NCBI RefSeq assembly: GCF_019279795.1
Contig: NC_056733.1
Coordinates: forward strand, 1,119,017,907 to 1,119,081,906
Source: Protopterus annectens
Lineage: Eukaryota; Chordata; Ceratodontiformes; Protopteridae
Length of the DNA stretch: 64,000 nt
Direction: 5' to 3'
The notes below the pieces were generated by a model. It saw nothing but the letters and a program-made list of their open reading frames with translations, was not told the origin of the DNA and did not search any database. The translations under genes and the position numbers were made by a program. Every line of letters begins with the position of its first letter. Within the stretch, counting starts at the first letter, position 1. Of this stretch, positions 11,351 to 22,700 are shown piece by piece.

Positions 11351-11370
11351 ACATTATGGTAAGTACATAA

Positions 11371-12380
11371 CTTTTGTTTGCCATCCTTTAAATAGGAACT
11401 CTGGAATAAGATCTTGATTTCCCATTTCATAGGGAAGGTGCTCTTTGCTTAGGCATTCAGGAGCTGGCATGTAGCCTCTTGTGGAAAAAGCAAGTTCTTC
11501 CTTCTTTTCTTCTTCTTGAAAGCATAGCTAACCCAAAAAACCCTGAGGAAGGCTCTGAAGCATCACATTAATTTGACCCCTATGACATCCCTGTTGGCTG
11601 CTGTGCCACAGCCCTGACTTTACTCTGTGACTCTCCCGTGTGTGTGTGTATGTGTGTGTGTTTGGGGGAGGGAGGGGCATTCTCAAAGTTTTCTCTGGCT
11701 TAGAGAACCATCTTATTGGACTTGCCTTGGTCATTCTTGTTGATGTTATAGAGCTCACTGTTTCTCCTGCAAAAAGAGCTCTGATGATAGATTAGTCCAT
11801 CTCAGTTTAGCTGTTAGTATAGGCCCAGACTCTGGGCCTATATAGAGCCTCTCCTTATGTTGGGTGAAGATCAGGAGTTTTACTCTTACTGTTTTTTGGT
11901 CCTGAAGGGTATGGATAAGTTTCATCCCATTCTGGGCCTCAAAAGCTTCAGCCATTTTATCTGTTAAATATATTTTCTTTTAATCACCCTGCAGTCAGTC
12001 TTGCCTTTGCTTCCACACGGTGCCTGGATAGTGTCTCTGAATTTGTTGAACACTTCTTGACATGGCAGTATTTGGGCTGTATGTAGGAAAATCCTTCTTG
12101 CTGGGCATCACAGTAAATGCTATCCAACAACTTCCTGGAAGTAACTCTGCAGTGGGCACTTCCTTGAATATCTGTGAGGCTCACCATAAATTGGAGGAAC
12201 TTCTTTCTGAGTTATGCTCAGAGAGTTGCAGTTATTGATGTGGACTTGGACGTACTCCTTTGATAATTGTTCCTGCTGTTGGAGAGTTCCCTGTAGGTCA
12301 TGGCCTTGAATGACTGAGTGAACCTGCACCACAAGATCAAGTCTCAGACAGTGTTTTGCTTCTGGGCTTCATGACTATCA
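11371..12380. other. Unassigned sequence with a TG-rich tract
   Basis: A short imperfect TG repeat lies at 11638-11661. Three consecutive short minus-strand frames (11755-11955, 11984-12187, 12120-12332) hint at a decayed coding sequence, but no motif was recognised. Confidence 0.4.
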
Positions 12381-14460
12381 CAATCTCCATGGTGACATTT
12401 ACACACCTGAGGATGGAATTGTCACACTGGACTGCAAGGTGTTCAGTGTTTCAGAAGCACTGCACACTTGCTGACCTTCTTTTCCTGTCATAACTTTTTC
12501 CCATGGCCATGATATGGTAGACAGTCTTTAACAACCTTCTGGTGAGTCTTCCCTTCTTCTACCAACCACATTGTCAGTTCTCATGACAGATACTTCATAC
12601 TCAGGCTGGAAGCTGTTCTAGGCTCCTACAGGGACTCTAGGCTTGCACCGAGAAGGGAGAAAACAGCCAATTTTGGCTCTGGTAACATTAGAAACAAAAC
12701 TGTTTCTGGATCCCTTAGTGTGTCATCTTGAACTAAAAGAAGCAAAAGAGTACAAGTTTGTGGACTTTTGCTTGTTTAGGTTGCAGGAAGGTGATTCTCA
12801 TGTTACAGTGGATATAGACAGGGACATCAGTCTCACAGAAATTCGTATTGACAAGGATGTTAATGAGCTGGTGGACTCTGATGTGCTCCACCACTCCAGT
12901 CCTGTAGCCATAGATTCAGAAACTATACCTAGTCAGTCTCCCAGAAGTGAAATGCACTGCTGAATGGCTTGTTCATCATATGTAGAGTATGGTCCTCCCC
13001 TTTTCTGTTTGGTACAGTACGGCAAAGAGAGCTAGCAGTAGATGTGTTCCCTTTCTCTCGTGACATGGCAGATTCCTGTATGCATTCACAACCTTCCTGC
13101 TGATTCCATTTCTCATTACAAAATTCAGGAAAAAAACTCACTAAATAACAATGAAAACTCACTTTTGTTGCTCCTCAGTGGCCAATAATGATATGATTTC
13201 AGGCTCTCAGTACCTAATAACTCTCAACTTCTTGGGCTTGTGATGTAGACTCCGTGATCCCACCTATTTTCCTGACTAGGGTCCTACAGGTTTTGAGGCC
13301 ATTAGAAAGCCTTCCATTTTTCAAGCCTATACCTTCAAGTGAAAACATTTCTCAGTTTAGGTGGAGCAGTACCTGCAGTTCTCACACTGGTAAGCCTGCA
13401 GGTGATCCTGACTTGTCTCTGATACCTGTATGATTGAGGCCTTAGCTATTCTACAGTCAAGATGCATGTTTTCTTCTTGATAAGGGTAGTATTGTGTAAT
13501 TCAGACTTCATGGTCGATAGGCTTGCCCATACACTTTTTCAGTCTGCTAGTTTGATAGTGTTGAAATTTATTTCTTGTAAAACACTTTTTTTCTGGAAGT
13601 CTTCACCTTTATACATAGCACCTGTCAACTTCAGACTATTATTTGAAAGGGACCATATCTGGTCTTTCACAAAGGCATGTAGCCCCTCGGGGAAAAAAAA
13701 CATATTTCCTTTCATAGTTGGATTTGACTTTGTTTCATGACCATCTAGCTATTTCCCAGTTTTTTTACCAGAGAGAGGGCCTTTCTTGCTCAAGTGTTAA
13801 CCTGAAATAGTTGTATAATGTTTGGAAGATGGATTACTTGTTTACTTCCTTTATGCCAGGGAGGGAAGGGCTCTCAGCTGTCAAGCAAACAGTTGCTAGT
13901 ACCAAGTGCATTTTTGTCATCAGGCGGCCAGCCTTGTACTTGCAAATGCTGTAATCAAAGCTCACTGCCATAGAGAAGTGGCTGCCAACAGTGATTGTTT
14001 CAAAAATATCATCATTACAAACATTTGTTTCACAGCCACTTGGTCTTTACAGTGCACATCTTCAGCAAACATTATGTACTCAACTGCATTGGTAGGAGTA
14101 AAGCTTTATTTGGGAAAACATTGCTCCAAGACTGTACTTTCTGAAGTTTGCTTCTGCTGTCCTTTGGCTGTTTCAGTTCTTGTAGTTGCTCAGGGCATTG
14201 CTGTATGACATTAAAACTTTTCAAGAGGAGTGCATATTTGCATTTGCCTTTTCACACAAGAAAACACCTAATATTTCTGTATTCATATCTACTGTTTGTA
14301 ATTTCAGGCATTCACACCATTTGTTCCCCCTCTTAATTTGGCCCTGTGATTACTGCTTGGAATTCATCCAATAACAGGCTGCATTGAGGAGGGTCCATAC
14401 ATTCTTATTATATCAGGTGATCCACAAGAGGACCCTCCATAATGAGTTAAAAATACCTTC
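12380..14460 (+). mobile_element. Second DIRS-like remnant (RNase H to recombinase)
   Basis: A decayed element. VLMTDTSYSGWKLF near 12575 resembles the start of an RNase H domain (TDAS..GWGA). The frame 12643-12963 would be its continuation. Near 13420 YLYD*GLSYSTVKMHV matches the GLSYSTVKVH motif at the start of DIRS recombinases. Frame 13906-14208 has ANAVIKAHCHREVAANSDCF and ICFTATWSLQ, matching the HxxxR-neighbour and AATWSS boxes near the recombinase C terminus. Many stops and missing central boxes. An imperfect hairpin (gaggagggtcc / ggaccctcc) sits at 14384-14443. No terminal repeats were identified, so limits are approximate. Confidence 0.5.
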
Positions 14461-14854
14461 TCTTAGTTCGCCTGTGTATAGGTGTCTTTTCAGTAGCCTT
14501 GGCTGTCAGATTTCCCAATAGGTTAGGCATATGATATATCAAATCCTCTTTGCTATTTCTTGATTTTCAGGAAGGTACCTGCTGGTGGCATGGGATGAAC
14601 TACCAGGCTCAGGTGATGCACAAATTTCTGTATATGTTAGATTAACTCACAGCATGTATCTGTATGAGTATGAAGGTGTTCTTAGTTTATTTCTGAATGC
14701 AGATTATTGGAGAAGATGAACTTGACCTTGTACCCATCTAGGAGAAGCTTGTCATATAACAGCTACTGTGGTAAGACTCTACATGTTTTTTTTCTTTCTT
14801 TCTTTGTACTTTTTTCCTCAATTACATCTCTCTTCTCTGTAATAAGGTGGCCGC
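14461..14854. other. Unassigned, AT-rich
   Basis: No frame, repeat or structured motif recognised apart from a short TTTC-rich tract near 14788-14805. Confidence 0.4.
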
Positions 14855-15012
14855 TGTTCATAGGTTGGTACTAAGCTATTGGCCCTAGGGCCTATACAAG
14901 CCTAGCCATAACAATTCTCTGGCTATTTCTTCCCACAGTATTTACTTCCCTGGACCCCTGTCTAGCAGGGCGACTGACGTGATCCCCGGGGTGAATTTCC
15001 TATCTCTCATCC
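14855..15012 (-). mobile_element. CR1 LINE 3'-end fragment
   Basis: Reads on the minus strand as the CR1 3' terminus: on the plus strand gttcataggttggtactaag, then ccctagggcctatacaagcc and tgatccccggggtgaatttc, matching the ends of the copies at 17027, 20160 and 56177. A SINE head abuts it on the right. Confidence 0.85.
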
Positions 15013-15262
15013 AAGTGGTGCAGCGGTTTCTGTTGTCACCTCACAGCAAGAGGTTCTCTGGTTCGATTCTCAGCTGAGGTGCCTTCTGTGTAGAGTCTGC
15101 ATATCCTCCCTGCGGTCATGTGGGTTTCGTCCCACATTCCAAAGACATGCAGTAGGTGAATTGGACACTATAAATTGGCTGTAGGTGATAGTGTGTGTGC
15201 AAGTGAGTGGTGCGAATGCACTACAGCTGCAGGGCTAGCCACCCACCGGTGTAAACCTTGGC
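15013..15262 (+). mobile_element. tRNA-headed SINE, tail type 1
   Basis: The head gtggtgcagcggtttctgtt corresponds to a pol III box A region, and ctggttcgattctcagctga to box B. The body tgtgtagagtctgcatatcc ... ccaaagacatgcagtagg is the conserved region seen in many fish-type SINEs. The 3' part (tataaattggctgtaggtga...) differs from the two SINEs at 24114 and 25863. The right limit is uncertain and may extend to about 15330, where aaaatgggaaaaaaggggg could be the terminus. No target duplication found. Confidence 0.75.
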
Positions 15263-15330
15263 TCAAGATGATTGTCACTGCTGAAGTTGACAACCCGGCC
15301 CCATGTGCAAAATGGGAAAAAAGGGGGTTG

Positions 15331-17026
15331 AGGATGATGGACTTCTCTTCTCTGTAATACTTGAAGCACTACCCTGCATGCCCCAGATTTCTCATCTCAT
15401 CCTCAGTGAAAGCCAATGTGTGTTTATCACCTTCACCATGGGTTTAGTGATATTTAGGGCTGCAGTACAGAATGATCAGTCCCTCCCTGTCGTACTGGTG
15501 AAGTTCTCATTTTTAGGGCAGTTTTAAAGATCTACCATATTTTGAGGTAAGAAGTATAAGAAACAAGAATTCATATTACCTGCATTGTGAACCTGACACA
15601 TAGGTATAGCACGTGTCGGGCAGTGAGAGTGGCACATAGAAGTTATCATTAATAATCAATACCCCAGGTAAATGCTTCTTGATTTTAGGTTCTGGATATC
15701 CTCCTTAAAAGAAAAAAATCACTGTATATTGACTGGCTATTAGATTAAGTATTTACAAAGCTAGCAAAGGTGTTTGTATCCAAGTTCTTTTCTGTAGGAG
15801 AGTGGCAGATTATTTTAATAATTTGTTTCTCTTTTTCTGTTTTCTTTTATTCTTCTTAAATTTTAGAGTTATAAAGATATGCATTTCTTTGCAACAGTTT
15901 ATTTCTAAGCGTATTTACCAGCATCTAATAAAACTAATGACTTAATTAATGTCAGTGACTATTTCGTCACTTGCCATTTGCGAATAAAAATTGTGTGGTC
16001 TTCCTTTTCCTAGTAACAAATAAAATAAAGACAACCATTTATTGTACCATTAGTTCACTTCAGTTTTATACTGCTTAAAGGGAGTACTGTGCCCTTCCAA
16101 AAATAGTTTTCAGAGTTCGAGTTAACAAAAATACTTTTTCTGGTGGCTCCCTTAGCCCCAAAGATATTTTTGAGCTAATCTTTTGAGAATTCATTTTTTG
16201 CAACAACTAGGCAGGAACATGATGATGCCATGAACATACTGTTTAATGTTTTATAAGGACAAAGTGTTTGTTTTTGCATTTGCATCTTATTTTTCTGTAT
16301 ATTCTGAATGGCTGTGCATTACTTTTGTTTAAGGTGGTCTGAGATGAACCCCAAATGAAGATAGAGAGGAGTGTACTTGTAATAAAGCAGGAGCTTTTTA
16401 AATGAAATGGTCCCTGGCATTTATTGTGTAGAGGGATAGAGCCCTGTCTATGATTCAAACAATATGTCATCAGTAGCATTCCAGCACTGGAGGAACTGAT
16501 TGAAGTTGAAAGAAAAATGAGGGCCTAAGCCTGCATGCATCTCACAAGTTTGTAGGGGTGGGGCACATGCTCAGGAACATATATTCTGTTGAGTTTCTTA
16601 ATGGACACTGGAGACATTTACCTCGGGGGAGGGGCAGAGTGTCTGTGGGGTTATGTTACTTGTTGAAGCTAGCGACAGTCCCTTGCAATGTCCATTGCGC
16701 GCACACACACACCCGTAGATGTCAATGCGCATGTGCAGAGAACAGTGATAGCCCTTAAGGGAAAAGTCCTGATCCCTTGTATGGATGATGGCACCAGTTC
16801 TGGTGCTGAACTCTTACCTTAGGGGAAGAATTGGGCCATAGGGCTCTTTCCCCTTGGGAAAAGAATAAGTCAGTGGACCTGCAGTGAGGGAAGGCTTGAT
16901 GGTCAGAGGGGGACTGGTGTAAAAACAAAATGTATATTAAGGCCATTACTGATAGATGCTAGCTAATAGTCTGTTTAAAATAAATAATAACATTGAAATG
17001 CATATTTTATAATGCTGTACAACAAA
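15331..17026. other. Unassigned sequence, no gene seen
   Basis: AT-rich without protein-like frames. The minus-strand frame 16243-16479 shows no known motif. A short CA run lies at 16701-16713. Confidence 0.45.
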
Positions 17027-17432
17027 TAGGTTCATAGGTAAGTACTGGGCTATCTGCCCGAGGGCATCTATAAGCCTAGCCAGAATGTGTTGGCTTTCAC
17101 CACCCCCTTAGATTAGTTCCCTGTGCCTCAGTCCAGCAGAGCCATTAGTTCCCTGTGCCTCTGTCCAGCAGAGCCACTGCAGTGATCCCCGGGGAAAATT
17201 TTCTGTTTCCTATCCACTCGTCAAGGTTTCTCTTGAAGAGTGTTAATGAGGGGCTCTGCCTAATGTAGATTGGAATCCTGTTCCAAAGCATGGGGAGTCT
17301 CTGGGACAGGAATCTATCCCTCCCAGCACGTCCTATTTATCATTGTGGTGAGGTTTAGATCCCTAGAGCGTGTGGCTCTCGGGGATTTGTTTTATTTTTA
17401 GGTGGAGCATGTCCATCAATTCTGGGAATACA
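17027..17432 (-). mobile_element. CR1 LINE, 3'-terminal fragment
   Basis: Minus-strand CR1 3' end starting at ggttcataggtaagtactgg and including tgatccccggggaaaatttt, cgtcaaggtttctcttgaag and ccctagagcgtgtggctctc, all matched in the copy at 56177. It contains a local duplication: agttccctgtgcct followed by ccagcagagcca occurs at 17116 and again at 17147. Similarity fades after about 17432. Confidence 0.85.
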
Positions 17433-17559
17433 GCACAAGTATTTCATCAGATGACTTTGCACATATTCAGAGACTTCCTGTTGGAGTATAATACAGCCTG
17501 TGTCTGGCAGGTATTGCAGAGACTTAAAGTTTTGAGCTATTAACAAGCTTTAACCAGTA

Positions 17560-17645
17560 GTCCAAGGTTTCATTCCCTACTGTATGACTCCAAGCAAGTC
17601 ACTTTACCAAACAGTGCTCCTGGGCTGAGTCTGAAAAAAGGTCTG
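17560..17645 (+). repeat. Possible MIR-like (CORE-SINE/L2-tail) relic
   Basis: Contains tgactccaagcaagtcactt followed by tacc, resembling the conserved 3' part of MIR elements (tgacc..gggcaagtcacttaacc). Only this short block is recognisable, so it may be coincidental. Confidence 0.35.
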
Positions 17646-18239
17646 TATGTATCAGTGCTGTATCTCAGTTAACAATTTCAAATAAGTATCTCACCATATA
17701 GCTTCACAAACCCATTTATTGCAAATGAGCATTACATGTAGCAGAACATACCTCCTGCTATATTCAACTGTTCGCATCTTAGGAATATCTGCACTTGCTC
17801 ATTGTAAAAGTTTGCAAGCTGATGCCAGTTTACACATATTTTGGAGACATATTTCTCTAGAGCTGTTTTGCCAGCACATGCCCTGTATGTTTTGCAGTGC
17901 CAGCACTGTGATTCGGTCTACCTCCTCTACTAGTCACGCACATTAAATTCCATATGTACTTTGCTGCATGATCTGACCACTACCTACTTAATTTCTGTTT
18001 TTATGATAATATTGTACAATCCATGATCCATCTACCTGTATGCCTCTTTAAAGTACCAGCAGTGTTAAACATCCCTACTGCTACAGCTCCTGTATAAATG
18101 TCACACATTGTGGGTACTATATATTATACTTTGCGCTAATTCACTTAATTACAGACAACTTAAACTGCATCAGAAATTATATGTATACAGGGGCTAACAC
18201 CACCATCTAGAAGACTGACCTATATGTTCTAACTCTCAG
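17646..18239. other. Unassigned sequence
   Basis: No gene or repeat boundary recognised between the MIR-like block and the CR1 copy. Confidence 0.4.
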
Positions 18240-20160
18240 GTCACATTTGTGTCTAAAATTGTCTAAGGCCAGCTTCGAGAGAAAAATTGCACAGGACACT
18301 AAGGATAATCACAAGGCTTTCTTTAGTTATGTTAGGAACCTGGGTGGTAATTCCCAGATATGCTCAGAATTAGTCCAAAATGACAAAAAATACACCGAAC
18401 CCACAGACATTGCCAACATCCTAGCTGACAGGTTCAGCTCAAACTTCTCCCCTCCCCACCAAAGGGCAAATATCTATCCCAGCAGAGTGCTGCCCCCCTG
18501 ACATCTCAGATGCTCAGTTAAGAGCCGCCCTCTCCAAAGCAAAAAACACAGCATCAATGGGACCAGACGGTGTCCTGGGCTGCATCCTACATGAACTCCA
18601 AGAAGAGCTAAACCCAAACATAAAACTACTGTTCAATCTCAGCCTTACTACAGGATATGTGCCCAAAGAGTGGCGTACAGCAACAGTGGTCCCTCTCCAT
18701 AAAGGTGGTGCCTCAATGGATCCTGGAAACTATCGCCCCATAAGCCTGACTAGCTTGGTCTGCAAAGCTATGGAAAGGATCATCATGGACCTCATAAATA
18801 AAGATATTGGGGACCTACAGACACTGGATCCTAGCCAGTTCGGCTTTGTTAAGGGCAGATCCTGCCTCTTAAACCTGGTTGATTTCTTTGAAACAGTCAC
18901 CAAGGCCATTGACGAGGGAAGGTGGTCCACACAGCCTACCTGGACCTCGCAAAGCCTTCGATACAATACCCCACTCGGGCATTATAGATAAGCTCACCAG
19001 CTTAAATGTAAACCCCTATGTCACTAGATGGATTGCAAACTGGCTCAAGGACAGAACCCACATGGTTAGAATTGCTGGAGCCATGTCAGACTCCAAACCA
19101 GTTACAAGTGGTGTCCCACAAGGCTCAGTCCTGGGACCTCTCTTGTTCGGTATATATTTCTTGGAGGTACAGGCCAACACGGAAGGACTGTGGCTGACCA
19201 AGTTCGCAGATGACTGCAAACTGGCGCCATAATCAACTCTCCAGCCGACACAAGCATCCTCCAAAAGGGCCTCATAGAAACAGACAACTGGTGCCAGAGC
19301 TATGGCCTCAAGCTAAATGCCAAAAGTGTATAGTCATCCCCTTTGGCAAAACAAAGTGCCCACAAATTACCACATAGGTGGTAATCCATTAAGTACAGAA
19401 GAAGTAATTAGGGACCTGGGGACCCAAGTTGATAGCAATCTCTCATTTGACAACCACGTGGCCAAAGTGGTTAGAAAAACATTTTATATAGCCCACCTAA
19501 TCATGAAGGAATTCACATCTAGATCAGGGGAGGTCATCGTGCCTCTTTACTCATCCCTCATCAGGCCCATAATTGAGTACAATGCCCCTTTTGGGATGTA
19601 CCTTACCAGACACCTGCAGCAACTGGAAAGACCCCAAAAGTACCTCACCAAGAGGATCAAAGGGCTCAAACAGATGCCATATGCTGCCCGGTTAAAGAAA
19701 CTCCAGCTCTACTCGGTGGCATACCGCCTGTTCAGAGGCGATCTGTGCCTGACGTATAAAGCCATGTCCAACCCGGAATTAATGGACATGCTGCACCTCA
19801 GAAAATCCAAATCCCATCGAGCTACGCTCGAGAGACTTGAACCTCAGCACTGAAATAAATAGGACATGCTGGAGGGACAGATTCATAACTTAGAGGCTCC
19901 CTTCACTCTGGAATAAAATCCCAGTCCAGGTTAGGCAGAGTCCCTCATTGACTCTCTTCAAGAGGAATCTTGATGAGTGGATGGGAGATTGTAGGTTTAC
20001 CCCGGGTATCACTTCTGTGTCACTGTTAGACAGAGGCACAGTATACTAACCTCGAAAAAGGGCATAGCAAAATAAATTTAAAATGGGTGGCGAAAGCCAA
20101 ACACATTCTGGCTAGACTTATAAATGCCCTAGGGCAGATAGCCTAGTATGAACCTATGAA
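18240..20160 (+). mobile_element. CR1-clade LINE, 5'-truncated
   Basis: Starts in the linker before RT (KLSKASFERKIAQDTKDNHK) and continues through RT to the CR1 3' end (ggctagacttataaatgccc ... ctagtatgaacctatgaac). This is a typical 5'-truncated insertion of about 1.9 kb. Its sequence is close to the copy at 56177-60960 and clearly less decayed than the copy at 6160. Confidence 0.92.
18247..20050 (+). pseudogene. CR1 ORF2 (linker, RT, C-terminal region), broken
   Basis: Reverse transcriptase of the CR1 clade. Frame 18247-18501 covers the pre-RT linker (EPTDIANILADRFS). Frame 18557-18991 holds RT blocks 0-3 (MGPDGVLGCILHEL, WRTATVVPLHKGG, NYRPISLTSLVCKAMERI, FGFVKGRSCLLNLVDFF). Frame 18879-19232 holds IANWLKDRTHMV, TSGVPQGSVLGPLLFGIYF and TKFADDCKLA with the catalytic FADD. 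Frame 19317-19853 holds IRDLGTQVDSNLSFDNHV, YSSLIRPIIEYNAPFGMYL and the C-terminal GLKQMPYAARLKKLQLYSVA region. Frameshifts occur near 18500-18550, 18925, 19225 and after 19850. Otherwise all RT motifs are conserved. Confidence 0.9.
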
Positions 20161-22039
20161 CAAAGTGATTTGTTCAAGACTGGCTCTCCTTGAGCCTTAC
20201 TAAGACAATCATTTTAACCCTGTCTGACCAAACTTCATTTACATGCTGCTACTGTTCGCAATAGGAATGCATTGTTCCATGAATAACCCACTGCATGACC
20301 AAATCAGCATATTACATGTAGCTTGAGCATCACAATTATTACATTAATGAACCACAGGCACATCAGCTGGATTAAATGGCCGCAGCCATGTGTTTATTGC
20401 CAGTTACTGCCAGTTACCCCTGATTGATTGAAGCCAATGATTTGGAGATGTACGCAACGCCAATTTTTTTTTTTTTTTTTTTATTTCATAGACTTGCACC
20501 TAAACACTACAGAGCAATAGGAAGCACTATTGATATCCAGACCTTCCGATTCATCTTACCCACAGCATAACAATTTCTGTTAATTCCTCTGGGCCACCTT
20601 ACAATCTGCCAAGGAGCTATTGCCAGGCTGGGTAGTCTCCTGGCAACATCCTCTTGAGGCTTTCCAGTCTGTGGGAGGCCCAGCTAAAAAGGCCTGAACC
20701 CCCCCCCCCCCACAAACCTTGGCCTCTTTTAACTTTTATGCCTTCTGCTTACATGACTGCAACAGCTTATTCTAACATGTCTGACGCACGCAAAGGAGAA
20801 GGCTAAATCCTGAAAAAGCCAGTGGGGGGAGGGTGGGGCTAGAAACTCCTTTTCAACCTCTAGTGTGATTACCCATACAGGTCAGTGGGTACCTCATCTA
20901 CCACATGACTGACCCTGTTCTGGCTACCAACCTGTCCTTGCATTTACAAGGTTGTGGGTTGGGTGGGAAAAGCTGCCATGATAGGAACTGAAAAGACAGA
21001 GTTGCTCTGTTCTTGGCCTTTTCACTACCTCTCCCAAACAGCTCACCCCTCCCTAACCCTTCTAACCCATCTCAGTCTTATCTAGCTATCTTCTCCCTCC
21101 CCTCTGACACCTACAGCCGACCTGACCTACCTCGGACAAATGTCGGCTTCCTGCGACATGGCTAGCCAGCCAATGTTTTGTCAGGGATAATGTTGCTAGG
21201 CTTTTAAATCTTTTTTGGTATCTTGGTTATACATTGTTTATCAGTAGCAGATTTGCAGCACAGGTGCATTGCTACCTTTTGCTGTTTTGTGAGGTTTTAG
21301 TGTATTTCTTTGTTTTTTGCACACACATCCCCCCCAACACACAACAAAACACACACACACACACACACACACAGATTCAGAAAACAATCATTTGGATTTC
21401 TGGCTAATAAACATTTGTCTCTCTCCACAGTTGCACATTTGCTGTAAGTTTTTTGCCACTAACCTGTGTTCTGTCAGGCAACATCAAATATCAGTTTGAT
21501 AAATTGTATTAATTCAGTGAGTTTACACTACTGTTTTGCTTTTTTCATGTTTGTATATTAATATATTCTGATCCTTACGCATAGAATACCACAGAAATAT
21601 GCTTTCCCTGATTAAATGATTACATCATAGCTTTGCACATTCAGTACAGATTTTTTTCTTATTGCATCAGCAGAGAATATCTTTGTGCAAATAGAAAGTG
21701 GCAGAATAGACAGCTGGTACTTGTAGATGTAAGTGATCCATGTCATTATCATGCCAGGACCCACAATAATGTCCCTTATTCTTGTTAGGGTTGGGGGGTG
21801 GAGTGCAGAGATCCTTTGCATGTTTATCTACTCAGACTTGGAATTAATATGAAAGTACGAACGTCGTTAGTAGAGCAGTTTTGTTTATTGTGATGGAGGC
21901 TTTTAGAGTCTGCTTTAAATATTAATGCCAGGTCTCTGATAGTCAGCATAAATATGATTTGCATTTGCACAAGTCATATTATATTGAGTGCCTTTCATAT
22001 CAACAATCCAGCAGTGGGATCTGACATCATCTCCCAGGG
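20161..22039. other. Gene-free stretch with simple repeats
   Basis: No coding frame recognised. Simple tracts: T run 20464-20482, C run 20699-20711, CA repeat about 21348-21373. Base composition is otherwise mixed and low in recognisable transposons. Confidence 0.5.
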
Positions 22040-22700
22040 TCACTCCCAACTTTGACCTTCTTTCTCCGGCACAGTTCCTGCTGTCTCAGAAGCTCTTTTG
22101 AATTGATTTGAAATTTTGACTCTTCCCTTTATGAGGCAGTAAAATTGATAATTATTCAGATGGGAGATGAGTGCTGAGTGAAAAATCAATCCTACCCAGC
22201 TCTCTGCTGCGTCTAAAATTACGTGCAAGTCTGCTGGACTGAAGGGATGGTCAGGGTAAAAGCAGCAGGCAGGGACGGCAGAACGGATTAGACAGCCCTT
22301 ACAGAGAGCCTGCAGGCATTGTTTTTGAGTTGGAGGGATTATGCTGGCAGGGGGGTTATTATCAACAATGATGGGACTCATTGATCATATGTTTACATTT
22401 AGTTTCCATTCAGTGATAAATCAGCTCTGAATAGAGATGAAACCTGAGGCTTTGCCTCCTGCTGACTAGAGGGGAGGGGAGGGCATGGTATTAGATTAGG
22501 CTCATTTTCACACTCGGATGAAAAGTGAGCCATTGATTATTCATTGGTCAGCCATTAAACACTGGTTTTGTAGCAGATTTGGCTATCACATAAGTTAATG
22601 AACATGGCTGCAGCTTCAGAACACACTGGGGTTTCACTTTTCAAGACATCTGTGTCGGTTAAGTAATGCCTAACCCTATTAAAAGGAACGGGTTACAAAT
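22040..22700. promoter_or_regulatory. Candidate conserved noncoding element
   Basis: A 0.6-0.7 kb block of balanced composition, free of simple repeats and recognisable transposon sequence. It holds homeodomain/TALE-like motifs such as attgataattattcag and ccattgattattcattgg and lacks coding potential on either strand. The minus-strand frame 22040-22381 is open for 113 codons but shows no protein motif. Regulatory status is inferred from texture only. Confidence 0.3.

Larger units (their letters stand above)
3640..11370 (+). mobile_element. DIRS-like tyrosine-recombinase retrotransposon, interrupted by CR1
   Basis: DIRS elements replicate by reverse transcription and integrate with a tyrosine recombinase instead of an integrase, and have inverted rather than direct terminal repeats. 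Here inverted repeats at 3655-3805 and 11203-11350 enclose, in order, a zinc-knuckle-like gag, RT, RNase H and a tyrosine-recombinase-like C-terminal gene, followed by a block (10930-11027) complementary to the outer ends, as expected for an internal complementary region. The CR1 at 6160-7600 splits gag. All frames have stops and shifts. Outer limits are approximate because no target duplication is expected in this class. Confidence 0.82.

Noticed and set aside
12643..12963. Hypothetical host gene from a 106-codon frame
   Set aside because: It lies inside a DIRS-like remnant between RNase H and recombinase motifs in the same orientation; better explained as element sequence.
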